This document shows, piece by piece, positions 30,490 to 38,607 of a DNA stretch of 56,892 nucleotides; positions within the stretch are counted from its first letter, which is position 1; each line of letters opens with the position of its first letter. The stretch comes from Deltaproteobacteria bacterium. Its GTDB lineage: Bacteria; Desulfobacterota; Desulfarculia; Desulfarculales; Desulfarculaceae. The notes under the pieces were generated by a model. The model did not search any database, was not told the DNA's origin, and saw nothing but the letters and a program-made list of their open reading frames with translations. The DNA lies in contig JAHLLK010000035.1 in assembly GCA_020444165.1 (NCBI GenBank), positions 1 through 56,892 of the forward strand, given 5' to 3'. Both the position numbers and the translations under genes were made by a program.

Positions 30490-31590
30490 ATGAAAACTGA
30501 CACCAGAAACGCTTTCCCCCTGAGTATGGGAGAGGCCAGCGGATTGCCAGCCTTGTCCAACGAAACCTTGTTTTTGACCCTGGCCGAGGACGCCGATGAG
30601 CAGGTAGTGCTTTTCGGCCCCGCAGGCGTGACCTATGCCAACCCCGCCGCCTTGCGCTTGTTCCAACTTGACGCCGAGGGGATCCGGGGTCTGACCCCCC
30701 CGGATCTCTTGTTCCCGCCCCCGGCCCACCCGCCGGCCGTGGGCGTAGCCGATTTCATCGGGCGGGTGGCCACCATGAGACCCATCGGGCCCTTGATCCG
30801 GGGGACCGCCCGCCGCCTGGCGGACGGGGTGTTCTGGCTGATGAAGGGCACCCTGTCCCTGGAAGCCGTGGGCTCCCTGACCGCGGGCCTGGTGCACAAC
30901 CTCTCCGGCCCCCTCAGCATCATCCGCAGCACTGCGGAGATGATGAACCACTACTTCCACCGCACCATGGGGAAGCACCCCGAGTTGGCGGCCGAGCTGG
31001 GGAACTGGCCGCGCACCCTCCGGGAGGGCTGCGACAGCGTGATCAACCAGGTGGACCTCATCACCGAGGCCACCCGCGATCTCCTGGCCAAAATCCGGGG
31101 CGAGGCGGCCTCCCGGGAGGAGGAACTGGACCTCAACGAGATCCTGCAGCGGGAAGTGCAGTTTTTGCGGAACGACCTGCGCTTCAAGCACAAGGCCTCG
31201 GTGGTGTTCGAACTGGCCCCGGACCTGCCGGGGGTCCGCGGGCTTTACTCCGATTTTTCCCACAGCTTCCGCAACATCATCCAGAACGCCTTCCAGGCCA
31301 TGGCCGAATGTCCCCAACAGGTTCTGGGCATTTCCTCCTGCCGGGAAGCCGACCACCTGGTAGTGCGCATCATGGACACCGGCCGGGGCATCCCGGCCGA
31401 GAACCTGGAAAAGATCTTCGAGCCGTTCTTTACCCACAATGGGGTCACCCGGGGGCGCTTTGGCCTGGGGCTGCACTCGGTGCGCCAACTGCTGTTGCCC
31501 TACGAGGTGAACCTGGTGGTGGAGAGCGAACCGGGGCGCACCATCTTCACCCTGCGCCTGCCGCTGAACAAGGTGACGGCGCGTGCTTGA
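30490..31590 (+). CDS. cytoplasmic sensor histidine kinase
   Basis: A 366-residue kinase without membrane segments. The N-terminus (residues ~20-75) is PAS-like (VLFGPAGVTYANPAALRLF). The phospho-acceptor His lies in LTAGLVHNLSGPLSIIRS, an odd H-box (HNLSGP rather than HEINNP). ATPase motifs are intact: N-box RNIIQNAFQAM, G1 IMDTGRGIP, F-box FEPFFTHNG and G2 RFGLGLHSV. It overlaps the next gene by 8 nt and heads a four-gene set ending in an NtrC-type regulator, so it likely phosphorylates one or more of those proteins. Confidence 0.9.
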   Translation: MKTDTRNAFPLSMGEASGLPALSNETLFLTLAEDADEQVVLFGPAGVTYANPAALRLFQLDAEGIRGLTPPDLLFPPPAHPPAVGVADFIGRVATMRPIGPLIRGTARRLADGVFWLMKGTLSLEAVGSLTAGLVHNLSGPLSIIRSTAEMMNHYFHRTMGKHPELAAELGNWPRTLREGCDSVINQVDLITEATRDLLAKIRGEAASREEELDLNEILQREVQFLRNDLRFKHKASVVFELAPDLPGVRGLYSDFSHSFRNIIQNAFQAMAECPQQVLGISSCREADHLVVRIMDTGRGIPAENLEKIFEPFFTHNGVTRGRFGLGLHSVRQLLLPYEVNLVVESEPGRTIFTLRLPLNKVTARA

Positions 31591-32929
31591 GCGGCGGAGC
31601 CTGCGGCGTTGGCTCTTTTTTCTGGGGGTGACCGTCACCCTGGCCCTGCCCTTGGCCGCCGGGTACTACTACCTGGGCCACAGTTTGCAGCAGGCCGAAC
31701 TCCGGCACCACCAGACCCGGGTCGACAACCAGCTCAACCAGTGGCAGGAGCAGCTCTACGACATCAAATGGGACGGCCTGGCCGACACCTTTGACGACAC
31801 CCTGCACCTGGCCAACTACGACCCCGGCCAACTGTTGCAGGACACGCTGCGCTGGTATGTCTACCCCGACGGACACACTTTCATCGAGGGCCTGGCCGTG
31901 CTGGACCCAGAGGGGCGCCTCACCGCCCACCGGGCGGCCGCGGTATACGCCGACGATGGCGCCCCCCTGGACCCCGCGGTGCGCCAGCGCCTGGAAACCG
32001 CCCAGCCCTGGCTGGCCTCCCCCTGGCTGGCGGACTACACCTTTGTGGCCCAGGCCTTCCAGGCCGACCCGGAGTTGGAGTTCTACCTCTCCCCCATCGT
32101 GGACGCGCCGGGGCGCAAGGTCCTGGTCATGGCCTCGGCCCGGCGGGACGCGGCGGGCAAGCTGATCTCCCTGGTGGCTATGCAGATCTCCCTGGCCCAG
32201 ATATACTCGGATATCATCGGCCCGGGAGCCACCGGGCTTTCCCTGTGGCTCATGGACCAAAAGGGGCAGGTGGGCCTGGCTACCTCGGAATTGGCCGCAG
32301 CCAGCGCCCGGCGGTTCCTGGCCCGGGGCGGCCTGGCCCCGGCCCTGGCGGCGGGGGAGGAACAAGCGGAAGCCTCTCGCATGGGCGCCGCGGGCCGCTT
32401 GGAGCAGGACCTGCCCCAGGGTCCGGCCCAGCTCAATTACCGCACCATGGAGGGCAACCTGGTTTTGGGGGTGGTGGAAACCACGGCCAGCCTGGGGGCC
32501 ATCGGCCGCCGGGCCCTGGAGAGTTCGGGCGCCATCTCCCTCATGAGCCTCCTCCTCCTGGCCGCGGCCGGCGCCATCTACACCCTGGCCGCCGTGAAGC
32601 GGGAGGCCCGGACCGTGGAGAAGGTCACCCTGGAACGCTACGCCGGCACGGTGAGCCACCGGTTCCGCAACTCCTTGTCGGCTCTGGAGGGCAACCTGGA
32701 ACTGATCCTGGCTGGCCGGGTGCAGGATCCCGCCAAGGTCCAGGACCTGTTGCATACCTGTCTGGAGCGGGATGTGCGGGCCATAGAACATACTGTGGAG
32801 GACTTGGAGCGCCTGGGACGGGGGGAGCTGAACCTGGTCTATGAGGGCCAAGCCGGTCAGGAGACCCTCTACCGACTCAGCGATCCCAGGAAGGAGGAAG
32901 GCCATGAGCCTGATCCTGGTAGTGGATGA
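31583..32929 (+). CDS. Cache-type membrane sensor with a DHp helix but no kinase ATPase
   Basis: A 448-residue inner-membrane sensor. Helix 1 (RRWLFFLGVTVTLALPLAAGYYYLG) and helix 2 (SGAISLMSLLLLAAAGAIYTLAAV) enclose a ~290-residue periplasmic region with a Cache-like arrangement. The cytoplasmic part is only ~100 residues: RYAGTVSHRFRNSLSALEGNLELI resembles a HisKA phospho-acceptor helix, but the protein then ends; no N, G1 or G2 box is present. The neighbouring kinase (30490-31590) has just those missing parts, so signal transfer in trans is plausible. It overlaps the response-regulator gene by 26 nt. Confidence 0.83.
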   Translation: MLERRSLRRWLFFLGVTVTLALPLAAGYYYLGHSLQQAELRHHQTRVDNQLNQWQEQLYDIKWDGLADTFDDTLHLANYDPGQLLQDTLRWYVYPDGHTFIEGLAVLDPEGRLTAHRAAAVYADDGAPLDPAVRQRLETAQPWLASPWLADYTFVAQAFQADPELEFYLSPIVDAPGRKVLVMASARRDAAGKLISLVAMQISLAQIYSDIIGPGATGLSLWLMDQKGQVGLATSELAAASARRFLARGGLAPALAAGEEQAEASRMGAAGRLEQDLPQGPAQLNYRTMEGNLVLGVVETTASLGAIGRRALESSGAISLMSLLLLAAAGAIYTLAAVKREARTVEKVTLERYAGTVSHRFRNSLSALEGNLELILAGRVQDPAKVQDLLHTCLERDVRAIEHTVEDLERLGRGELNLVYEGQAGQETLYRLSDPRKEEGHEPDPGSG

Positions 32930-33293
32930 CGAACCCGGCGTCAGACAGACCGTGCGCGACTGGCTGTTGTCGGAGGGATACCGGGTGGAAACCGCTAACG
33001 GCGTGGGGGACACCATCGCCTGGTTCCGCAAGGCGGTGCGCCCCCCGGACGCCTTGCTCCTGGATATCAAACTGGCCGACGGCTCGGGTTTCCAGTTGGC
33101 CGACCGTTTGCATAAGGACTATGGCTTTGACAAGGTCATCTTCATGACCGCGTTTTTCTGGGAGGAGGAAACCCGGCGGGAGCTGGGCCGGCGCGAGCGG
33201 CCCTACTTCGAGAAACCCCTGAAGTTTCAAAAGGAAGTCATGCCGTTTTTGCAGCGCTTCCTGGACGCCGGAGCCGAATCACCCCAGAGTTGA
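32904..33293 (+). CDS. single-domain response regulator (CheY-like)
   Basis: A 129-residue receiver. ILVVDDEPGVRQTV gives the acidic pair, ALLLDIKLADGSGF the phospho-acceptor Asp, FMTAFF the Thr position and YFEKPLKF the conserved Lys. No output domain. It probably passes phosphate between the Cache sensor/kinase and another partner, or works by protein contact. AGGAAGGAGGAAGG stands before the ATG. It lies between the split sensor kinase genes and the NtrC-type gene. Confidence 0.93.
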   Translation: MSLILVVDDEPGVRQTVRDWLLSEGYRVETANGVGDTIAWFRKAVRPPDALLLDIKLADGSGFQLADRLHKDYGFDKVIFMTAFFWEEETRRELGRRERPYFEKPLKFQKEVMPFLQRFLDAGAESPQS

Positions 33294-33365
33294 CCCGGAA
33301 CCGCCCCAGGGCACCCCGAGGTTCTTCACCATCTTCGTTATCACCCTGCCCCGGGGAAGAGGCTC

Positions 33366-34769
33366 TTGTTCGACCACAACGAGGATACCGTGACCGGCCA
33401 CATTCTCCTGGCCGACGATGACGAGGGCCTGCGCTACCTGGTGGTGCAGACCCTCTTGGCCGAGGGCCACAAGGTGGACCAGGCGGCCGACGGCTACCAG
33501 GCCTTGAAGCTCCTGGAGCGCCACGGCTATCACCTCGTGATCACGGACCTTAACATGCCCGGCCCCGGCGGCATGGAGATCATCGACTACGTCCAGGAGC
33601 ACACCCCCACCACCCCGGTCATCGTCATGACCGGCTTCGGTTCGGTGGACACGGCGGTGGGGGCCATGCGCCAGGGCGCTTTCGACTTCGTGGAAAAGCC
33701 GCTGAACATGGAGCGGTTCCTGTTCGCGGTTAAAAGGGCCCTGGAAAAGGCGGCCCTGGACCACGCCTACAACTACCTGCGCCACGAGCAGCCCTACATC
33801 TACCGTCTGGAAGAGATCCTGGCCGAGAGCCCGGGCATGAAAGAGGTGGTCAAGCAGATCATCAAGGTGGCCACTTCCGACGCCACGGTGCTCATCACCG
33901 GCGAAACCGGCACCGGCAAAAGCCTCATCGCCGGGGCCATCCACTTCAACAGCGCCCGCCGGGCGGGCAGCCTGGTGACCGTCAACTGCGCCGCCCTGGC
34001 CGAAACCCTGTTGGAGAGCGAGCTTTTCGGCCACGAGAAGGGCGCCTTCACCGGGGCCCACAAGGCCCGGGTGGGCCGTTTCCAGCAAGCCCACGGCGGC
34101 ACCCTGTTCCTGGACGAAGTGGGCGACATGAGCCCCTCCCTGCAGGCCAAGGTGCTCCGGGCCATCGAGGAGAAGATCATCGAACGGGTGGGCGGCCCCC
34201 GCTCCATCGAGGTGGACGTGCGCATCATCAGCGCCACCAACCTGGACCTGACCCGGGCGGTGAAGGAGGGCGCCTTCCGCGAGGACCTGTTCTACCGCCT
34301 GAACGTGGCCACCATCCACACCCCGCCCCTCAGGGAGCGGCGGGAGGATATCATCCCCCTGGCCGAGCTGTTCAGCCGGCGCATGTCCTCGGGCTCCCGC
34401 AAGGGTCCCAAATACTTCAGCCCCGCGGCCAAGGACGCCATGCTCTCCCACGACTGGCCGGGCAACATCCGGGAGATGCGCAACGCCGTGGAGCGGGCCT
34501 TGATCTTCGCCACCGGCGACGAGGTGAGCCCCGAAGACCTGGATTTGCAACACAGCGGCCGTCCCCCGGCCCCGGTCCCGGCCCCCTCCACCCTGAACCT
34601 GGCCGACTTGGAGCGCCAGGCCATCACCACGGCCCTGGAAAGGTGCGACGGGGTGCAGAAGGACGCGGCGGTACTTTTGGGCATAACCCCCCGGAACCTT
34701 CACTATAAGTTGACCAAGCTCAAGCTGGACCTGCCCTCCCTGAAGGCCCGCCGCCGCTCCCGCGACTGA
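33366..34769 (+). CDS. NtrC-family sigma-54-dependent response regulator
   Basis: A 467-residue activator. The receiver (residues ~11-125) has LLADDDEG, LVITDLNMPGPGG (phospho-Asp), VIVMTGFGSV and VEKPLNM. The AAA+ domain has Walker A ITGETGTGKSLIAG, the sigma-54-binding loop GAFTGAHK, Walker B GTLFLDEVGDM and R-fingers. The C-terminal Fis-type helix-turn-helix is LERQAITTALERCDGVQKDAAVLLGITPRNLHYKL. TTG at 33366 is likely the start (GGGGAAGAGG upstream). It sits just 330 nt before flp, whose upstream region has a GG-N10-GC promoter and dyads, so control of the Tad operon is a strong inference. Fed by the four preceding signalling genes. Confidence 0.95.
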   Translation: MFDHNEDTVTGHILLADDDEGLRYLVVQTLLAEGHKVDQAADGYQALKLLERHGYHLVITDLNMPGPGGMEIIDYVQEHTPTTPVIVMTGFGSVDTAVGAMRQGAFDFVEKPLNMERFLFAVKRALEKAALDHAYNYLRHEQPYIYRLEEILAESPGMKEVVKQIIKVATSDATVLITGETGTGKSLIAGAIHFNSARRAGSLVTVNCAALAETLLESELFGHEKGAFTGAHKARVGRFQQAHGGTLFLDEVGDMSPSLQAKVLRAIEEKIIERVGGPRSIEVDVRIISATNLDLTRAVKEGAFREDLFYRLNVATIHTPPLRERREDIIPLAELFSRRMSSGSRKGPKYFSPAAKDAMLSHDWPGNIREMRNAVERALIFATGDEVSPEDLDLQHSGRPPAPVPAPSTLNLADLERQAITTALERCDGVQKDAAVLLGITPRNLHYKLTKLKLDLPSLKARRRSRD

Positions 34770-34787
34770 TCCGGATTTCTTATCAAG

Positions 34788-34844
34788 TTACCAAATGGTC
34801 ATTAGGGACACCAATTACCATTTCGTATTTCCGATTTGGTAATT
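34788..34844. promoter_or_regulatory. candidate upstream activating sites for the NtrC-type regulator
   Basis: Three half-sites share TTACCA: TTACCAAAT (34788-34796), TTACCATTT within 34815-34823, and the reverse copy ATTTGGTAA (34834-34842). The first and third are a 9-bp perfect inverted pair; AATTACCA/TGGTAATT is an 8-bp pair (34813-34820, 34837-34844). They lie about 160-215 nt upstream of the sigma-54 promoter, a normal enhancer distance. Confidence 0.6.
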
Positions 34845-35000
34845 AGGCGGCCCAACTCCGATTCACACCTGCGTTTTGTGCCCCGGCCCCCGGCTGCCGG
34901 CTGGCGCCCCTCCGGACTGCGCATTTTGTATATTGCGTGATTTCGGTCAGTTATCCTTTTTTTTCATTTTTTACGTGTTTTTTCCCCCGCCCGAGCCATT

Positions 35001-35016
35001 TGGCATCCCTCTTGCC
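35001..35016 (+). promoter_or_regulatory. sigma-54 promoter of the Tad pilus operon
   Basis: TGGCATCCCTCTTGCC has GG at 35002-35003 and GC at 35014-35015 separated by exactly 10 nt, the -24/-12 spacing of RpoN promoters; TGGCA and TTGC match the consensus. It is about 85 nt upstream of the flp ATG. Confidence 0.75.
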
Positions 35017-35098
35017 ATATAGGACGGCAAGCCCGTTAAGACCGATGAAAGGTTTGATCAGTCAGGTCTCAAATATAAACCCGGGAAGGAGAAACGAG

Positions 35099-35284
35099 AT
35101 GAAGGCATTCCAGAAGTTCCTCAGCCTGCTGAAGGATGAGAGCGGCATCAGCTCGGTGGAATACGCCCTGCTGCTGGCCCTCATCGGCAGCACCATCGCC
35201 GCCGCCGCGGTGCTCCTGGGCACCCAGGTGGCCACCAACATCAACGACGCGGTCACCGATCTGCAGGGCAGCGGCACTCCGTAA
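35099..35284 (+). CDS. flp: Flp-type pilin
   Basis: A 61-residue prepilin. After MKAFQKFLSLLKDESG the TadV cleavage site falls before ISSVEYALLLALIGSTIAAA, which has Glu at +5 and Tyr at +6 as in Flp pilins. The hydrophobic helix forms the pilus core; the C-terminus is polar and short. The ATG at 35099 has GGAG upstream. The frame runs further 5' but that part lies in the promoter. The first gene of the Tad operon; the gap to tadV is 64 nt, allowing a separate level of pilin expression. Confidence 0.95.
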   Translation: MKAFQKFLSLLKDESGISSVEYALLLALIGSTIAAAAVLLGTQVATNINDAVTDLQGSGTP

Positions 35285-35348
35285 GCCAACGCCCGCAGGT
35301 GCCTGGAGTACGCAAGCAATGTACTTCGGTGGAGAGGTTGCGAGATTG

Positions 35349-35903
35349 ATGGGGATGGAGGAGGCCCAGTGGGGCCTCCTCCCCACCCTTTTTTCCTTGC
35401 CGTGGTTGGTTTTGGCTCCGGCCGGCCGTCCCCGGGTCTTGGCGGTTTTCTTCGTGCTGGCCGCCCTCATGGCCAGCTACGACCTGGCCGTGCGCCGCAT
35501 CCCCAACATACTCACCGGCATCACCGCCCTGGCCGGCCTGGCCTGGGGGCTGGTGCACGGCGGCCTCCCCGGCTTGGGGCAGGCGGCGCTGGGCGGCTTG
35601 GCGGGCTTCGGCCTCTTGGCCATCTTTTATTTCCTGGGCATGGTGGGCGCGGGGGATGTCAAGGCGCTGGGCGCTTTGGGCACCTTCCTGGGCCCCTGGG
35701 GCGCCTTGGTCCTTTTCTGTTTCACGACCATGGCCGGCGGAGTCCTGGCCCTGGCCGCCATTTTGCTTTTTCGCCGGGGAGCCGTTTTCTGGGGGGGAGG
35801 GTTGTGGTCCCTCAGAGTGCGGGGCGAAGGCATGAACCTGCCCTATGGCTTGGCCATCGCTTGTGGAGCTTTACTGGTGCTTCTCCAGGGAGGGTCAGCT
35901 TGA
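35349..35903 (+). CDS. tadV: prepilin peptidase TadV/CpaA
   Basis: Aspartic protease that trims Flp and pseudopilins. The two catalytic Asp residues are in SYDLAVRRIPN and MVGAGDVKALGALG (GxGD). The 184-residue protein has about six hydrophobic segments and lacks the N-terminal methylase domain of PilD, as TadV does. ATG 35349 is favoured, with GGAGAGG upstream; an in-frame ATG at 35319 would add ten residues. Its stop overlaps the TTG start of the following tadE by 4 nt. Confidence 0.92.
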   Translation: MGMEEAQWGLLPTLFSLPWLVLAPAGRPRVLAVFFVLAALMASYDLAVRRIPNILTGITALAGLAWGLVHGGLPGLGQAALGGLAGFGLLAIFYFLGMVGAGDVKALGALGTFLGPWGALVLFCFTTMAGGVLALAAILLFRRGAVFWGGGLWSLRVRGEGMNLPYGLAIACGALLVLLQGGSA

Positions 35904-36322
35904 CCAGATGGCGGCAATTACTGGGTCGAGAAGACGGCACCTCGGCGGTTGAGTTCACGCTCATCCTGCCGGTGCTGCTTTTGGTGCTTTTCGGCATCAT
36001 CGAGCTAGGCTCGGCCTGGTACGCCCGCCAGATGATGGTCAACGCGAGCCGGGAAGGCGCCCGCTTCGGGGTGCTGCTCTCGGAAAGCGAGGTGGGGGAC
36101 ACCGAGGTGGAAACCCGCGTGCAGGAGCTTTTGACCGAGGCCGGCTTCCCCCTGGAAGCCACCGTGGTTTCCACCGGCGCTTCTTCCGCCACCGGGGGCC
36201 TGGTGACCGTGCAGGTGACCGCGCAATGCGAGATGCCGGTGCTCTCCACGGTGATCCCCGGGGTGGGCGATGAGCAGGGACAAGTCACGTTGTCAGCCGA
36301 AACCGTAATGCGACACGAGTAG
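35900..36322 (+). CDS. tadE: TadE-like pseudopilin
   Basis: A 140-residue TadE family protein. The N-terminal REDGTSAVEFTLILPVLLLV helix is the TadE signature (G, then Glu at +5-like position, hydrophobic stretch), followed by ELGSAWYARQMMVNASREGAR. It is a minor pseudopilin needed for Flp assembly. The start is TTG 35900 with GGGAGGG 6 nt upstream. The C-terminal half is a beta-rich secreted domain. Coupled with tadV. Confidence 0.85.
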   Translation: MTRWRQLLGREDGTSAVEFTLILPVLLLVLFGIIELGSAWYARQMMVNASREGARFGVLLSESEVGDTEVETRVQELLTEAGFPLEATVVSTGASSATGGLVTVQVTAQCEMPVLSTVIPGVGDEQGQVTLSAETVMRHE

Positions 36323-36332
36323 GAGCAAGGCC

Positions 36333-37139
36333 ATGCGAGGCAAGGCGCCCCTGATTTTTCTTTTGGTCGCAGTGCTCCTGGCGGGCGGCGCCGCCTGGGG
36401 AGCCCAGCAGTGGATCCGCCTCAGAGCCGCGCAGGTGGCGGCCAAGCGCATCAATCTGGTGCCGGTGATGGTGGCTGGAGCCGACATGCCGGCCGGCACG
36501 GAGCTGGCGCCCAATAACCTTAGCTTCCAAAAGTGGCCCAAGGACGCCCTGCCGCCGGGCACCTTTTCCAGCGCTCCAGAGTTGGAGAAGCGGGTGCTCA
36601 AGGTGCCGGTGTTCCGGGGCGAGCCGATCCTGGCCAACAAGCTGGCCGCCATGGGCCTGGCCGGCGGTCTTTCCGCCGTGGTGCCCGACGGCTTCCGGGC
36701 CATGACCCTCAAGGTGGACGAGGTGATCGGCGTGGCCGGCTTCGTGCAGGCCGGCGACCAGGTGGACGTGCTGCTCACCTTCCAGAGCGGGGAGTACCGC
36801 GACGACCCGGTCACCCGCACCATCCTGCAGTCGGTGCCGGTGTTGACCGTGGGCGAGAAGGTGATCGGCGAGGATCCCAAGAGCAAGGGCGCCAAGCGGG
36901 TCAAGGTCACCGTGGTGACCCTGAAGCTGCTGCCGGAACAGGCCGAACGTCTGGCCCTGGGCATGACCTCGGGCAAGGTGATTTTGGCGCTCCGGAACCA
37001 GGGCGACCAGACCGACCCCAAGCGGGACGGGGTGCGGCTCACCGCGCTTTTGGGCACGGCCAAGGCGCCCAAGCCCGGCCCGCCGCCCAACTACGTGGAA
37101 ATCATCAAGGGAACCGATCGTGCGGGGCAGAATCTTTAG
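36333..37139 (+). CDS. cpaB: Flp pilus assembly protein CpaB (RcpC)
   Basis: A 268-residue periplasmic protein with one N-terminal membrane anchor (APLIFLLVAVLLAGGAAWGA). Residues ~40-100 form the SAF domain (INLVPVMVAGADMPAGTELA) typical of CpaB, followed by an RcpC-type domain (QAGDQVDVLLTFQSG). It works with the CpaC secretin. No lipobox. The GAGGAGCAAGG before ATG is a good ribosome site. Gene order flp-tadV-tadE-cpaB-cpaC is as expected. Confidence 0.93.
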   Translation: MRGKAPLIFLLVAVLLAGGAAWGAQQWIRLRAAQVAAKRINLVPVMVAGADMPAGTELAPNNLSFQKWPKDALPPGTFSSAPELEKRVLKVPVFRGEPILANKLAAMGLAGGLSAVVPDGFRAMTLKVDEVIGVAGFVQAGDQVDVLLTFQSGEYRDDPVTRTILQSVPVLTVGEKVIGEDPKSKGAKRVKVTVVTLKLLPEQAERLALGMTSGKVILALRNQGDQTDPKRDGVRLTALLGTAKAPKPGPPPNYVEIIKGTDRAGQNL

Positions 37140-37161
37140 CATAATCTAGGAGTTAAGGGCA

Positions 37162-38607
37162 ATGAAAACCTGGCTGGCGATAGTTGTTGCGGCTGCCCTC
37201 TGCTTGACGACCACTGCCTTGTGGGCCGCCCCTCCCGGTCAGGTTTCCATCACGGACCTGGGCTTCTCCCAGTTGGAGATGAAGGCCGGGCACTCCCTGG
37301 TGGTGAAGCTGCCCCGGGACGTGAAGCGGGTCAGCGTGGGCAAGCCCGAGGTGGCCGACGTGCTGGTCCTGGCCCCCCGGCAGCTCTACGTGAACGCCAA
37401 GGGAGTGGGCACCACCAACATCTCCCTGTGGGACGGCCAAAACGCCATGATCGGGGTGTTCGAGGTGCGGGTCGCCCGGGACCTCACCCGCCTGAAGGAG
37501 CATCTATATAAGATCATGCCCACCGAGCAGGTGGAGGTGCGGGAGATGGAAGGCGCGGTGCTCCTGTCGGGCCGGGTCTCCAGCGCCCAGGCCAAGGCCC
37601 AGGCCGAGGCCGTGGCCAAGGCCTTCGCGCCCAAGCAGGTCACCAGCGTGTTGGAGGTGGGCGGCACCCGCCAGGTGGTCCTGAAGGTCCGCTTCGCCGA
37701 GGTCAACCGCAAGGCCCTGAACCGGCTCAACTTCAACCTGGGCTTTTTCAATCCGGCCGGAGCCTTCGGCTTCACCTTCCTGAACAACCTGGTCAATACC
37801 TACGACACCAGTATCGGGCTGGACTCCTTTGTCACCCGCTTCGACTTTGCCCGCAACCTGAACGGCATGTTCGGCTTTCCCCTGGGCGGGGCCAAGGTGA
37901 TGGGCTTTTTGGAGGCCCTGAAGCAGCAGGGCCTGGCCAAGATCCTGGCCGAGCCCAACCTGGTGGCCACCAGCGGTGAGAAGGCCGAGTTCCTGGCCGG
38001 CGGCGAGTATCCCATCCCGGTGCCCCAGCGGGACAACGTCACCATCCTCTTCAAGAAGTTCGGCGTCCAGCTCACCTTTCTGCCGATAATCCTGCCCGAT
38101 GGGCGCATCCAGCTCCAGGTGGAGCCCGAGGTGAGCGAGCTGGATTACAGCACCGCCGTGGTGATCAACAACTTCACCGTGCCGGGTCTCATCACCCGCC
38201 GGGCCAAGACCCAGTTGGAGCTGGACGACAACCAGAGCTTCGCCATCGCCGGCCTGTTCCGGGACGACATCACCCAGACCGTGGGCAAGATTCCCCTGTT
38301 GGGCGATATCCCCATCCTGGGGGCGCTGTTCCGCAGCACCGAGTTCCAGACCAAGCAGACCGAGCTGGTGATCGTGGTCACCCCGGAGCTGGTCCGCCCC
38401 GGCAGCCATCCCGTGAAGTCGCCGCTGCCCGGCGAGAACCTGAAGGCCCCCAACTTGTGGAAGTTGTTCCTCTTCGCGGAATTCCCCCACGAGGAGGACC
38501 CCCACGCCACCCCGGACCCCCAGGCCCCCCAGACCACCCAGCAGAGCGCCATCCCCCACTCCATGCGGGAGATGGAAGGAGACTTTGGCCATGCCATGGT
38601 TTACTAA
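37162..38607 (+). CDS. cpaC: Tad secretin CpaC (RcpA)
   Basis: The outer-membrane channel for the Flp pilus. The 481-residue protein has a signal peptide (KTWLAIVVAAALCLTTTALWA), an N-terminal Bac_globin-like/pilus-assembly domain (LPRDVKRVSVGKPEVADVLV), a BON-like segment (VLLSGRVSSAQAKAQAEAVA) and the C-terminal secretin domain with VGKIPLLGDIPILGALFRS, the secretin signature. The last ~60 residues are Pro-rich and hydrophilic. The stop overlaps the following gene start by 17 nt. Confidence 0.95.
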   Translation: MKTWLAIVVAAALCLTTTALWAAPPGQVSITDLGFSQLEMKAGHSLVVKLPRDVKRVSVGKPEVADVLVLAPRQLYVNAKGVGTTNISLWDGQNAMIGVFEVRVARDLTRLKEHLYKIMPTEQVEVREMEGAVLLSGRVSSAQAKAQAEAVAKAFAPKQVTSVLEVGGTRQVVLKVRFAEVNRKALNRLNFNLGFFNPAGAFGFTFLNNLVNTYDTSIGLDSFVTRFDFARNLNGMFGFPLGGAKVMGFLEALKQQGLAKILAEPNLVATSGEKAEFLAGGEYPIPVPQRDNVTILFKKFGVQLTFLPIILPDGRIQLQVEPEVSELDYSTAVVINNFTVPGLITRRAKTQLELDDNQSFAIAGLFRDDITQTVGKIPLLGDIPILGALFRSTEFQTKQTELVIVVTPELVRPGSHPVKSPLPGENLKAPNLWKLFLFAEFPHEEDPHATPDPQAPQTTQQSAIPHSMREMEGDFGHAMVY

